This document shows, piece after piece, positions 47,801 to 57,022 of a DNA stretch of 64,000 nucleotides. Under the pieces are notes generated by a model. It was not told the origin of the DNA and searched no databases. It worked only from the letters and a program-made list of their open reading frames with translations. A program made the position numbers and the translations under genes. Each line of letters begins with the position of its first letter. The first letter of the stretch is position 1. Source of the stretch: Phycisphaerales bacterium (GTDB lineage Bacteria > Planctomycetota > Phycisphaerae > Phycisphaerales > UBA1924); assembly GCA_020847535.1 (NCBI GenBank), contig JADLBU010000083.1:62001-126000 (forward strand). The letters are read 5' to 3'.

Positions 47801-48119
47801 TCTCGATGCCGAGCCGGTCGGCCTCGGAGATCGCGAACTTCACCAGCTCGCGCCACTCGGGCGTCATCATTTTGATCGGCCCCTCGGGGATCGATTCGGA
47901 GACATTGAAGAGCTGCGCTCCGCCCAGTCCGATCTTCTTCATGGCCTCCAGGTCGGCGGTGATGCCTTCCTTGGTGATATTGCCGTTCATCCAGTGCCAC
48001 CATGTGTGCGGCTTAGCCTGGTCGGGGGGGGTCTTGAAACCTTGCTCCAGATCGGTCTGGGCAGCGCTCGAGCCGGCAAGCACGGCGAGCAGGAGGATCG
48101 ATCCCAGGCGGGCTTTCAT
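44841..48119 (-). CDS. Glycosyl hydrolase, GH106-like alpha-L-rhamnosidase, secreted
   Basis: Signal peptide; HTWWHWMNGNITKEGITADLEAMKKIGLGGAQLFNV, LGIEICMHNCGGWSSSGGPWVKPEHAMQ; galactose-binding-like C-terminus. Confidence 0.82.
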   Translation of the reverse strand: MKARLGSILLLAVLAGSSAAQTDLEQGFKTPPDQAKPHTWWHWMNGNITKEGITADLEAMKKIGLGGAQLFNVSESIPEGPIKMMTPEWRELVKFAISEADRLGIEICMHNCGGWSSSGGPWVKPEHAMQMVTTSQTLAKGPQKYSAALPKPPTRIDYYRDIAVLAFPTPAEGSENRIKDISPKAGFEYRYNQQPAGDPFAPAAIVKRDSIIDLTGKLSPDGTLTWDMPEGSWTILRMGHTPTGAQNAPSPESGRGLECDKLSREAFDAFWAGMMGPVIDDAGPLAGKTLNNALIDSYEMGGQNWTPRFREEFKKRRGYDPLLLLPAITGHVVDSGEISERFLWDFRRTIADLFADNYYTRFAEICREKGMLASVEPYDGPFECMLTGRNADIPMGEFWIGGGETISCKLAASVGHAYGRKIIGAEAFTAFPTVGRWQNDPASLKGIGDLMYTVGINRYIIHRYAHQPWNDKVPGMTMGQWGTHFERTATWWDQGSAWISYLTRCQYLLQQGLFAADVCYFTGDAAPNDAPLDLALKSQGYDYDACNPDVLFNRMTVKDGRLVLPDGMSYRVLALPSVKFMTPRTLTRIRDLVQQGATVIGPAPSQSPSLADYPACDAQVAKLSDELWGPGAASVDHPLGKGRIISGKSPEEVLRASGIEPDCRFSGATGKVTWIHRIVGDTDIYFVSNQSLRSQEVECSFRISGKLPELWHADTGITETAPIWSDQSGRTSVPIRFEPSGSVFVVFRKPVQQSNHVVAIKAPAGAAPPPVPKIQITKAVYEAIDGAGSADVTAKVAAMAQSGQMGIPAHNSSFGDPAYNHLKRLRVDYTIDGKPHTRTADENAVLDLIAPAPDVPAMYSLRNTGTGLELCAFQTGAYELTSSRGAKQSINITGAATESNLEGPWTVTFPPDRGAPASITLPELTSWTNHADPGVRYFSGTAEYQTSFEIPAGSLGSGKAIFLDLGGVKNIAEVTLNGKDLGTWWKPPFSADITPHARAGTNTLRVRITNLWVNRLIGDEQFPDDCEWNGKPLKKWPQWMLDGSPRPTKERITFTTWKHFTKSSTPLDSGLLGPVKIRSAICVPIQIGENSK

Positions 48120-48288
48120 CGGTGACATGCGGCGGCTCCATTGCAAGAGAGCAGCGGAGAATGTGAGATCCCAGTGTACAGATTGTCGCGAGGTCGCTCA
48201 TCGCTGGGCGGCTGTGACCCGCACAATCGCGAATCGCTACCCTGATGCCGCATCCGGCGGGGATCCCGCCGCTTCCATCACCCTCACG

Positions 48289-49302
48289 ATGCCCCTCCAA
48301 CCCGCCAACCCCGGCCAACCCCTCCATCGCCGGCACTGGCTCCTGACCGCCCTGCTGTGCATCACCGTGCTGGGCGTGTCGGTGGTCAACCCTGCTTTCG
48401 TGACCGTGCAGAATTTCCGGGATCTGCTCATCCAGTGCGCCCCGATCGCCATCGTCGCCTGCGGCATGACGTTCGTCATCATCGTCGGGGAGATCGATGT
48501 CTCTGTGGGCTCCCTGATGGGCCTGCTCGCGGCCCTGATGGGCATCCTGGCCTCGCCGGCACACCTGGGACTTGCCGTGCCGTGGGTGGTCGTGATCACG
48601 CTCGCGGCGGGCGCCGGTATCGGACTTCTTAACGGCCTCTTGATCACGATCGGCCGTGTCCCTTCCATCATCGCGACCCTGGGGATGCTCACCATCCTGC
48701 GCGGGATCACCGAAATGCTCATGGGCGGTGAGTGGATCACCGATCTGCCCGCCGGATTGCGGACGCTCGGCACAGGGGCGATCGCCGGCATCCCCATCAG
48801 CATCTTGACCGCTGCCGTGATCACCGCCGTCTGCATCGCCTGCGCCAGGCGGACCCACCTGGGCCTTTCGAGCTACGCGGTCGGCGACAACGCTACCGCT
48901 GCAAGCCTGGCCCGCATCTCGACCACCCGCATCAAGCTCACGGCGTTCGCGATCCTCGGCCTGCTGACGGGGATCGCCGCGCTGGTCTCGGTTCCGCAGC
49001 AGTCGGTCATCGAGTCGGGGATCGGGGTCGGGTTCGAGCTGATCGTCATCACCGCCGTGGTTGTGGGGGGGACATCGATCCGCGGCGGTGTGGGGGCGAT
49101 CACCGGCACGCTGCTGGCGGCGCTGCTGCTGGGCGGAATCCGCACAGCGCTGGTCTTTCTCAAGCTGGGCGAAACGGCGACGTACTGGGAGCGGGCGATC
49201 CAGGGGGCGTTTATTCTCGCGGCGGTGCTCGCGGATCACTGGACCGGCGTCAAGGCGTGGCTCATCGGGCGGCGGGGGCGAACCGGGGCGGTTGCGCCAT
49301 GA
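48289..49302 (+). CDS. Sugar ABC transporter permease (RhaP/RbsC family)
   Basis: CAPIAIVACGMTFVIIVGEIDVSVGSLMGL, GGTSIRGGVGAITGTLLAALLLGGI. Confidence 0.88.
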   Translation: MPLQPANPGQPLHRRHWLLTALLCITVLGVSVVNPAFVTVQNFRDLLIQCAPIAIVACGMTFVIIVGEIDVSVGSLMGLLAALMGILASPAHLGLAVPWVVVITLAAGAGIGLLNGLLITIGRVPSIIATLGMLTILRGITEMLMGGEWITDLPAGLRTLGTGAIAGIPISILTAAVITAVCIACARRTHLGLSSYAVGDNATAASLARISTTRIKLTAFAILGLLTGIAALVSVPQQSVIESGIGVGFELIVITAVVVGGTSIRGGVGAITGTLLAALLLGGIRTALVFLKLGETATYWERAIQGAFILAAVLADHWTGVKAWLIGRRGRTGAVAP

Positions 49303-50252
49303 TGGCCCCGCGGAAGCGATCGCTCGTTCAGGAGGGGGTGCTGGGGATCCTGCTGATCGCCACCCTGGCGATCGCGGCGTGGCTCGATGGCCCGGACGGT
49401 GCGTTCATCTCACCGGCAACGCAGCTGGAGCTTTCAACTCACATCTTCGATCTGGCGATCCTGGCGCTGCCGATGACCCTGATCATCATCACGGGCGGCA
49501 TCGATCTGTCGGTCGGATCAACCATGGCGCTGTCGGCCGTGACGCTTGGGATGCTGTACGAGGCCGGCACGCCGATTTGGATCGCCGGGTTCGTGGCGAT
49601 CATCGTCGGAACGCTCGCGGGGGCGATCAACGGAATCTTCGTTGCGCGAGTGGGTGTGCATCCGCTGATCGTGACGCTTGCGAGCATGGCGTTGTATCGC
49701 GGGCTTGCGGAGGGGATCAGCCTCGCGCGTCCGATCTCAGGCTTTCCCGATGGCCTTCAACGTCTGGGCGGCGGGACGTTCGCCGGCGTGCCGATCTCGG
49801 GGATGATCTTCGCGGCGGCGGCGATCGGATGCATGCTGCTGACTGCTCGCACGGTCGCGGGGCGATGGATCTACGGGATCGGGGACAACGAGCGTGCCGC
49901 GAGCTACGCGGGGATCCCGATCGCCCGCACCAAGCTCTGGCTGTATTCGCTGTCGGGAACCGCCGCGGGCGTGGCTGCGTTGATCGCCGTCGGCCGGAGG
50001 AACACCGCCAAGGCCGACATCGGCTCGGGGATCGAGCTGGAGGTCATCACGGCGGTCGTGCTCGGGGGGACGAGCATCTTCGGGGGCCGCGGCGGGATCT
50101 TGGGAACGATCCTGGGAGTTGCCCTGATTCACGAAGTCCGCGAGTTTGTAAGCTGGCACTGGCAGGACGATAAACTTATCCTGATCGTGATCGGCGTGAT
50201 CCTGATCGGATCAGTCCTGCTCAACAACCTCGCCTCCAGGTCCCGGGTGTGA
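49299..50252 (+). CDS. Sugar ABC transporter permease (RhaQ/RbsC family)
   Basis: ALPMTLIIITGGIDLSVGSTMALSAV, VVLGGTSIFGGRGGILGTILGV; overlaps the upstream permease stop. Confidence 0.88.
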   Translation: MMAPRKRSLVQEGVLGILLIATLAIAAWLDGPDGAFISPATQLELSTHIFDLAILALPMTLIIITGGIDLSVGSTMALSAVTLGMLYEAGTPIWIAGFVAIIVGTLAGAINGIFVARVGVHPLIVTLASMALYRGLAEGISLARPISGFPDGLQRLGGGTFAGVPISGMIFAAAAIGCMLLTARTVAGRWIYGIGDNERAASYAGIPIARTKLWLYSLSGTAAGVAALIAVGRRNTAKADIGSGIELEVITAVVLGGTSIFGGRGGILGTILGVALIHEVREFVSWHWQDDKLILIVIGVILIGSVLLNNLASRSRV

Positions 50253-50284
50253 GTTCGTCCCGGGCACGAGGCCGGAGATGCCCG

Positions 50285-51310
50285 ATGACACGGTTTGCGC
50301 GCACGTTCGCCGCGGTGCTGGGGATCGGCACGCTCCTGGTTGCCGGTGCATCGATGGGCGGGCTCGCGGCAGCCCCGGATCAGCCCAAGAAGACCACGAT
50401 CTGCCTGCTCCCCAAGAAAAAGGGCCTCCCGTACTTCACGACCTGCGCCAAAGGCGCCCAGGAAGCCGCCAAGGAGCTCGGCGTCGAGTTGATCTACGAC
50501 GGCCCGACCGATGGCTCTCCGGAGAAGGCTGCGAGCATGGTGGATCGCTGGGCGCTCCAGAAGGTCGATGTGATCGCCGTCTCTCCAAACGACCCGCAGG
50601 TGCTTGGCACGGCGATGAAGAAAGCCCGGGACAAGGGCATCAAGGTGATCACCTGGGATGCCGATGCCGCGGCCGATTCACGGCTGTTCCTGGTGAACCA
50701 GGCGACCGCCAAGGACATCGGCTACGCCCTGATCGATGCGATGGCCAAGGACATCGGTGGCGGTGGGGGTGAGGAGCCGGCCGGTGAGGTCGCGATCATC
50801 ACGGCGACCCTGACGGCCGCCAACCAGAACGAGTGGATCAAGCACATGAAGGAGCGGCTTGAGAAGTATCCCAAGCTCAAGCTGGTCGCGACCAAGCCCT
50901 CGAATGAGGATCAGCGGCTGGCGTTCCAGGTGGCGCAGGATCTGATGAAGGCTCATCCGGACCTCAAGGGCATCTTCGGGATCAGCTCTGTGGCGTTCCC
51001 CGGCGCTGCGGAGGCGGTGAAGCAGGCGGGCAAGACCGGGAAGGTGCTGGTGACGGGGCTGGCAACCCCCAATGACATGAAGGCGTACGTGCATGAAGGC
51101 ACGGTCAAGTCGGTGGTGCTGTGGAACACGGTTGACTTGGGCTATCTCACGGTGCGCGCGGCCCATGCGCTCGCGAACGGGACGCTGAAGGCCGGGGATA
51201 CGACGCTCGAGGCCGGCAGACTGGGGACGAAGAAGATCGAAGGGGATCAGATCCTGCTCGGGCAGGTCCTGGTCTTCACGAAAGACAACATAGACCAGTT
51301 TGATTTCTGA
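50285..51310 (+). CDS. Sugar ABC transporter substrate-binding protein (RhaS-like)
   Basis: Signal peptide; KKKGLPYFTTCAKGAQEAAKELGVELIYDGPTDGSPEKAASMVDRW, VDVIAVSPNDPQ, KVITWDADA. Confidence 0.88.
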   Translation: MTRFARTFAAVLGIGTLLVAGASMGGLAAAPDQPKKTTICLLPKKKGLPYFTTCAKGAQEAAKELGVELIYDGPTDGSPEKAASMVDRWALQKVDVIAVSPNDPQVLGTAMKKARDKGIKVITWDADAAADSRLFLVNQATAKDIGYALIDAMAKDIGGGGGEEPAGEVAIITATLTAANQNEWIKHMKERLEKYPKLKLVATKPSNEDQRLAFQVAQDLMKAHPDLKGIFGISSVAFPGAAEAVKQAGKTGKVLVTGLATPNDMKAYVHEGTVKSVVLWNTVDLGYLTVRAAHALANGTLKAGDTTLEAGRLGTKKIEGDQILLGQVLVFTKDNIDQFDF

Positions 51311-53318
51311 TTCGCGAAACGGCGATGCGATTGGACTCTCGGGGAGTTGGGAGCAGCGGATGGCGGAGAGATTCTGGGCATGGTCCGTTCTGCTGTCGGT
51401 CTCGGCCGGGGTCGCCTGGCTGGTGCATGCCCAGGGTTTGCCCGCGCCCGCGAGCCATGTCACACCCGTAGCGCCCATTCCCGAGCCCATCGATTTCGAC
51501 CGCGATGTCCGGCCGATCCTGGAAGCGCACTGCTGGAAGTGTCACAGCACGCAGAAGCATCGCGGAGATCTCCGGCTGGACTCTCGCGATGCGGTGATCA
51601 AGGGTGGGGAGTCGGGCCCGGCGGCGATTTCTGGGCGGAGCGGTGAAAGCCTGCTGATCGAGCTTGTTTCAGGGGTTGATCCCGATCGCATCATGCCCGA
51701 TGAGGGCCCGCGGCTGACGCAGCCGCAGATCGACACGCTCGCCGCGTGGATCGATCAAGGGCTGGTGTGGGGGACCGAGGTGGTCGTGCCCGCTGCACCC
51801 AGGTACGAGCTTGCCCTCAAGCAGATCACCGTGCCCCCTGCCAGCGCCGGTTCGCAATCCAGTAATCCCATCGATCTCATCATCGGCTCGCTTGCGCAGG
51901 AGATCGATGCATCAAGCGTGCCCGTCAGTGATCGGCTCTACGCCCGCCGCGTTTTCTACGATGTCATCGGCTTGCCTCCCACACCCTCGGAACTGGAGAC
52001 GTTCCTCGGCAATCCCGCCCCAGACAAACGAGAGAACCTCGTCCAGCGCCTGCTCGCCGACAACCGCCGCTACGCCGAGCACTGGCTTACCTTCTGGAAC
52101 GATTGCCTCCGCAACGACTACGCCGGCACCGGATACATCGACGGCGGCCGGGAGCAGATCACGCAGTGGCTCTTCGAGGCTCTGTACAACAACATGCCCT
52201 ACGATCGCTTCGTCTCGGAGCTGGTCAACCCGCCATCGAACGCCTCGGCGGGGTTCAGCAAGGGCATCATCTGGCGCGGGGTCGTCAACGCCAGCCAGAT
52301 TCCGCCGATGCAGGCGGCTCAGAACATCTCGCAGGTCTTCCTGGGCCTGAACCTCAAGTGCGCTTCCTGCCACGACAGCTTCATCAACAACTGGAAGCTC
52401 TCCGATGCCTACGGGATGGCCGCGGTGTTCGCCGAGGAGCCCCTGGAGGTCAATCGCTGCGATCGACCGATCGGCACGCTCGCCAAGGCCGGCTTCTTGT
52501 ACCACGAGCTCGGGGAGATTCAACCCGATGCCCCGCGAGCCGATCGCCTCCGGCAGCTCTCGGCTCTCCTGATCGCCCGTGAGAACGGCCGGTTCACGCG
52601 AACCATCGTCAACCGCCTCTGGGCACGCCTGATGGGCCGTGGGATCGTCGAGCCCGTGGATGAGATGGACAACCCGCCGTGGAATGCCGACCTGCTCGAC
52701 TTCCTCGCGGCCGATCTCTTCGATCGCGGATACGACCTCAAGAAGACGCTCGAACTGATCTTGACCTCCCGCGCGTACCAGATGGCCGCCACGCCAAGCG
52801 CTGAGAAGTTCGAATCTGCCGCCCCGTTCGCCGGCCCGGTGGTTCGCCGCCTTGGCGCGGAGGAGTTTGTCGATGCCGTCCGCTCGCTGGCAGGCATCTG
52901 GCCCGACAAATCCGATGCCCGCATCAAGGTTCCGGGCGTCGATGGACCCTATCCGGGGCCGATCCGTGCCGGTCTCCAGGTTGCCGATCCGCTGATGCTG
53001 GCGCTGGGGAGGCCCAACCGGGAGCAGGTCGTGACATCCCGTCCCGGCGTGGCGACCACGCTCCAGGCGATCGAATTGACCAACGGCGGGGTGCTCGACA
53101 GTATCCTGCGTCAGGGTGCTCGCCGCTGGCTTTCGGAGTATCCCGCCGAGCCTCGATCACTGGTGATCGCGATCTACACCCGTGCGCTCGGCAGACCCCC
53201 CACCGATTCGGAGCTGCGCGATGCCGTCGATCTGCTCGGTCCCACTCCGGGGACCGCGGCCGTGCAGGATCTGCTGTGGGCGATCACGATGCTCCCGGAG
53301 TTTCAGTTGATTTCGTGA
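51300..53318 (+). CDS. Planctomycete cytochrome (PSCyt1)/DUF1549/DUF1553 protein
   Basis: FDRDVRPILEAHCWKCHSTQKHRGDLRLDSRDAVIKGGESGPA (CxxCH, PSCyt1); RLYARRVFYDVIGLPPTPSELETFL (DUF1549); FTRTIVNRLWARLMGRGIVEPVDEM (DUF1553). ATG 51360 is an alternative start. Confidence 0.93.
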   Translation: MISDSRNGDAIGLSGSWEQRMAERFWAWSVLLSVSAGVAWLVHAQGLPAPASHVTPVAPIPEPIDFDRDVRPILEAHCWKCHSTQKHRGDLRLDSRDAVIKGGESGPAAISGRSGESLLIELVSGVDPDRIMPDEGPRLTQPQIDTLAAWIDQGLVWGTEVVVPAAPRYELALKQITVPPASAGSQSSNPIDLIIGSLAQEIDASSVPVSDRLYARRVFYDVIGLPPTPSELETFLGNPAPDKRENLVQRLLADNRRYAEHWLTFWNDCLRNDYAGTGYIDGGREQITQWLFEALYNNMPYDRFVSELVNPPSNASAGFSKGIIWRGVVNASQIPPMQAAQNISQVFLGLNLKCASCHDSFINNWKLSDAYGMAAVFAEEPLEVNRCDRPIGTLAKAGFLYHELGEIQPDAPRADRLRQLSALLIARENGRFTRTIVNRLWARLMGRGIVEPVDEMDNPPWNADLLDFLAADLFDRGYDLKKTLELILTSRAYQMAATPSAEKFESAAPFAGPVVRRLGAEEFVDAVRSLAGIWPDKSDARIKVPGVDGPYPGPIRAGLQVADPLMLALGRPNREQVVTSRPGVATTLQAIELTNGGVLDSILRQGARRWLSEYPAEPRSLVIAIYTRALGRPPTDSELRDAVDLLGPTPGTAAVQDLLWAITMLPEFQLIS

Positions 53319-53343
53319 CCAGCAGGACTTTCTCGAGATCCCG

Positions 53344-54783
53344 ATGCCCGATCCAAACTGGAATCGCCGAGACTTTCTCAAGACCGCCAGCGCGGCGACC
53401 CTGGCCGCTCTGTCCGCCGGCGCCGCCCGCAGGTTGCCGGGCTTCGAGCCCGAACCCGATACCCAGCCGGAGAAAATCACTCCAACCGCCGACACGCTGA
53501 TCGTGCTCTGGATGGCAGGGGGCATGCCACACACCGACACCTTCGATCCCAAGCGGCACATGCCCTTCGAGGTCGGGATGGATCCAGCCCGGCTGGCGAG
53601 CACGTTCCCGACGATCGATACCGCGGTGGACAATATCAAGTTCACCGCCGGCCTCGAGAAAATTGCCGCCGTCATGGATCGCGGCGCCCTCATCCGCAGC
53701 TACACCGCCGCCGACCTTGGGTTCATCCTGCATTCACGGCATCAGTACCACTGGCACACCGGCTACGAGCCGCCGCAGACGGTGGCTGCACCTCACATCG
53801 GCGCGGTGATCGCCCGCACCCTAGGCCCCCGCGATCCCGTGATGCCCGCGTTCATCGACATCGGGCAGACTTTCGACAACGGCGAGGGCCAGGAGCTGCG
53901 CGCCTTCCACCAGGCCGGCTTCCTCGGCAGCGAATACGGCCCGTTCCTGCTCCCCTATCCCAACCAGGCCGCTGAGGCGATCCGGCCGCCAGCGGGCATG
54001 AGCATCGATCGCTTCCAGAACCGCTACAAGGCGTACCGCAAGCTCATCGAGGCAACTCCCATCGGTCAGCATGGGAGCGAGTACCAGCACGATTCGCTGA
54101 CGCGATCGCTCGACAACGCCCACCGGCTCCTGTCTTCACCGGCCGCCAAGGCCTTCGACCTCTCGCTGGAGCCCAAGGCCAGCTACGACATCTACAACAC
54201 GGGTCGGTTCGGCCAGGGCTGCCTGCTCGCCCGCCGGCTCACCGAGGTCGGCGCCCGGTTCATCGAAGTAACCACCGAGTACGTCCCCTTCCTGCACTGG
54301 GACACCCACGACAACGGCCACACGCGGCTGGTGGACCTCAAGAAGCAAATCGATGCCCCGATCGCCCAGCTTGTGCGCGATCTGGAGGAGCGCGGCCTGC
54401 TCGACCGCACCCTCATCGTGCTCGCCTCCGAGTTCAGCCGTGATGCCATGGTCGAAGGCAAGGCCGATCAGAAGGTCCAGGACCAGGTCGATGTCCCACC
54501 GACGCTCACCGAGATGAAGCACTACGGCCTGCACCGGCATTTCACCGGCGCGGGCTCGGTGCTGCTCTTCGGCGGCGGGGTCAGGAAGGGGATGCCGTAC
54601 GGCAAGACCGCCGATGAACGTCCCTGCACGACCATCGAGAACCCCGTCACGATCGAGAACCTGCACGCGACCATGTATCGAGCGATGGGCATCTCTCCCA
54701 AGCTCGCCTACGAGATCGAGCGCCGGCCCTTCTACGTCACCAAGGATGGCACGGGCGTTCCCATCCGCGAGCTCTTCGCCTGA
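53344..54783 (+). CDS. DUF1501 family protein with Tat-like signal
   Basis: WNRRDFLKTASAATLAALSAG; LIVLWMAGGMPHTDTFDPK; TLIVLASEFSRDAM; GSVLLFGGGVRKGMPYGKTADE. Confidence 0.93.
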   Translation: MPDPNWNRRDFLKTASAATLAALSAGAARRLPGFEPEPDTQPEKITPTADTLIVLWMAGGMPHTDTFDPKRHMPFEVGMDPARLASTFPTIDTAVDNIKFTAGLEKIAAVMDRGALIRSYTAADLGFILHSRHQYHWHTGYEPPQTVAAPHIGAVIARTLGPRDPVMPAFIDIGQTFDNGEGQELRAFHQAGFLGSEYGPFLLPYPNQAAEAIRPPAGMSIDRFQNRYKAYRKLIEATPIGQHGSEYQHDSLTRSLDNAHRLLSSPAAKAFDLSLEPKASYDIYNTGRFGQGCLLARRLTEVGARFIEVTTEYVPFLHWDTHDNGHTRLVDLKKQIDAPIAQLVRDLEERGLLDRTLIVLASEFSRDAMVEGKADQKVQDQVDVPPTLTEMKHYGLHRHFTGAGSVLLFGGGVRKGMPYGKTADERPCTTIENPVTIENLHATMYRAMGISPKLAYEIERRPFYVTKDGTGVPIRELFA

Positions 54784-54830
54784 TGCCCCGGCGCCTCATG
54801 CCTTGATGCCTCTCTTCTGATCGCCATTCC

Positions 54831-55526
54831 TCATCCCATGAGGATGACATGCACCTCACGCGGCCCATGCACCCCCGTGATCAGTATCCCTTCGATGTCC
54901 GCCGTCTTGCTCGGGCCTGAGATGAAAACCACGCTGCTGGGCAGCGGCTCCTCCGGCCAGCCGCTCAGCATGGGCAGGTAGTCGATGAGATCCGGATAGA
55001 TATCCGACCTTCGCACGATCGCGATGTGGATCGGCGGAACCAGGCTCAGCCCGCGGGCGCGCTCACGACCCGAGCAGCACACCAGCGTCCCGGTCTCGGC
55101 GATCGCCCCCTGCACGCCGGTGATGCCCGCATCGGTCTCGTAGAAGCCCTCGACACCCTCCGAGGCCCACCACTCCGCAATCTGCAACCCCGCCGTGGTC
55201 AACCGTTCGCCGAGCCCCTCGAGCGGAAGTTCATCGGCCATTGCGACCCTGCGCGCGCCCAAGCGAATCAATAAATCCGCGATGCACGAGGTGGCGACCT
55301 CCTCGCGGACCTGGTGGACGACCATCCCGCACTTGGCGGCACGGTCGGCGAAGATCCCGGCCAGATCGCCCTCCCCGAGCACGCGAACGATCCTCGGATC
55401 GACGGCCGGCGGGCTCCCCTGGGGCGGTTGCAGCGCGGATCGCCCAAGCGCGCGTGAAACCGCACCGAGAAAGGTCACACGGTCGACACCGAGATCGTTC
55501 ATTTCCAGATCGTCGTCCGCACTCAT
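54831..55526 (-). CDS. lutC: Lactate utilisation protein LutC (LUD domain)
   Basis: ITGVQGAIAETGTLVCCSGRERARGLSLVPPIHIAIV and TADIEGILITGVHGPREVHVILM; next to lutB and lutA. Confidence 0.9.
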   Translation of the reverse strand: MSADDDLEMNDLGVDRVTFLGAVSRALGRSALQPPQGSPPAVDPRIVRVLGEGDLAGIFADRAAKCGMVVHQVREEVATSCIADLLIRLGARRVAMADELPLEGLGERLTTAGLQIAEWWASEGVEGFYETDAGITGVQGAIAETGTLVCCSGRERARGLSLVPPIHIAIVRRSDIYPDLIDYLPMLSGWPEEPLPSSVVFISGPSKTADIEGILITGVHGPREVHVILMG

Positions 55527-57022
55527 GTTTGCCCTCCGCGAGCCTTCCACCATTCACGGAAGCTGGTGGCGGTGGGGGTGGGGAAATCGCGCTGGCTCGT
55601 CCAGCCAGCCAGGGGGCCCGGACCGCGCGAAAGCCATCCGCGCGAGACAATTCGATCGCCGCCCGCCGGCGAGCCCGCCCTGCTCGCCAGCCGGCGCAGA
55701 ACCCAGCGCTGCACGCTCGCCGCGAGCCTGTATGACCAGCCCCATCGCAGGCTCAGACCCCACGCGCGGTATCCCAGGCGTTCCCACAGGCTCGTAACGC
55801 CGCGCTCGGCCATGCGTCTCCGCAGCCCGATCAACTGCTTGGGGAGATCGATCTTGACCGGGCATGCCTCATGGCACGCCCCGCAGAGCGGGGTGGCCTG
55901 CGGCAGATCGGGGTAGTTCTCCAGTCCCTTGAGCAGCGGCGTGATGACCGCGCCGATCGGCCCGGAATAAACCGACCCGTAGCTGTGTCCCCCGACCTTG
56001 CGGTAGACCGGGCAGGCGTTCAGGCACGCGCCGCACCGGATGCACCTCAGCAGCTCGCGTGTCTCCTCCCGCAGGATCTCCGTGCGGCCGTTGTCCAGCA
56101 GGATCAGGTGCAGGCTCGTCGGGCCGTCGTGCTCACCGGTGTCGTGCCCGCGCGGGCCGGTGATGATGTGCGTATAGCAGGTCAGCGGTTGGGCGGTGGC
56201 GCTGCGGGCCAGCACCTTGAGCATGACGCCCAGGTGCTCCATCCGCGGGACCAGCTTCTCGATGCCGGCGATCGCGATATGGGTCGAGGGTGCGCTCGTG
56301 CAGAACCGCCCGTTGCCCTCGTTCGTGCATAGGACGATCGATCCTGTCTCGGCGATCAGGAAGTTGGCTCCGCTGATCCCAAGGTCCGCCTTTCGGTACT
56401 TCTGTCGCAGGTGGTCCCGCGCGATCCGCGCCAGCTTCAGCGGATCGTCGGTGTACGGGACGCCGAGCTCCCGCGCAAACGCCCGTCCGACCGCCGTCCG
56501 GTCCTTGTGGATCATCGGCGTCACGATGTGTGAGGGCGCATCGTGGTCGAGCTGGATGATGAACTCCCCCAGATCGGTCTCGACCGTCTCGATCCCCGCC
56601 GCCTCCAGCCGCGGGACCAGTTCGGTCTCCTCCGTCACCATCGATTTGCTCTTGACACACAGCTTGCAGCCGCGTTCCTTCGCCAGCCTCACGCAGATCG
56701 CGTTGGCCTGCTCGGCAGTCGAGGCCAGGTGCACCAGCACCCCGGCCTTCTCGGCGGCGTCGATGAACCGATCCAGATACCAGTCCAGGTGATCGAGCGT
56801 GTGCTGCTTGATCGCCCCGGCGAGCCTACGGATCTCGTCGGCCCGCTCACCGAACGTCTCCGCGAAGATCTGCCGGCGACCGCGATCCTTGCCGGAGGTG
56901 GCGCTGCCGACAAACTGCTGGAGCTGGACATCCCCGATCGCCTTGCCTGCCCGGGGGCGCATGTCGTACGGCAACTGCACGTGCAGCGGGTGATCGCCGG
57001 CAGCCTGTGGCGCAGCGCTCAT
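55523..57022 (-). CDS. lutB: Lactate utilisation iron-sulfur protein LutB
   Basis: CVKSKSMVTEETEL, GISGANFLIAETGSIVLCTNEGNGR, CIRCGACLNACPVYRKVGGHSYGSVYSGPIGAVITPLL, CGACHEACPVKIDLP. Confidence 0.95.
   Translation of the reverse strand: MSAAPQAAGDHPLHVQLPYDMRPRAGKAIGDVQLQQFVGSATSGKDRGRRQIFAETFGERADEIRRLAGAIKQHTLDHLDWYLDRFIDAAEKAGVLVHLASTAEQANAICVRLAKERGCKLCVKSKSMVTEETELVPRLEAAGIETVETDLGEFIIQLDHDAPSHIVTPMIHKDRTAVGRAFARELGVPYTDDPLKLARIARDHLRQKYRKADLGISGANFLIAETGSIVLCTNEGNGRFCTSAPSTHIAIAGIEKLVPRMEHLGVMLKVLARSATAQPLTCYTHIITGPRGHDTGEHDGPTSLHLILLDNGRTEILREETRELLRCIRCGACLNACPVYRKVGGHSYGSVYSGPIGAVITPLLKGLENYPDLPQATPLCGACHEACPVKIDLPKQLIGLRRRMAERGVTSLWERLGYRAWGLSLRWGWSYRLAASVQRWVLRRLASRAGSPAGGDRIVSRGWLSRGPGPLAGWTSQRDFPTPTATSFREWWKARGGQT

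Noticed and set aside
46668-48125. 485-aa plus-strand ORF
   Set aside because: Antisense of the GH106-like gene.
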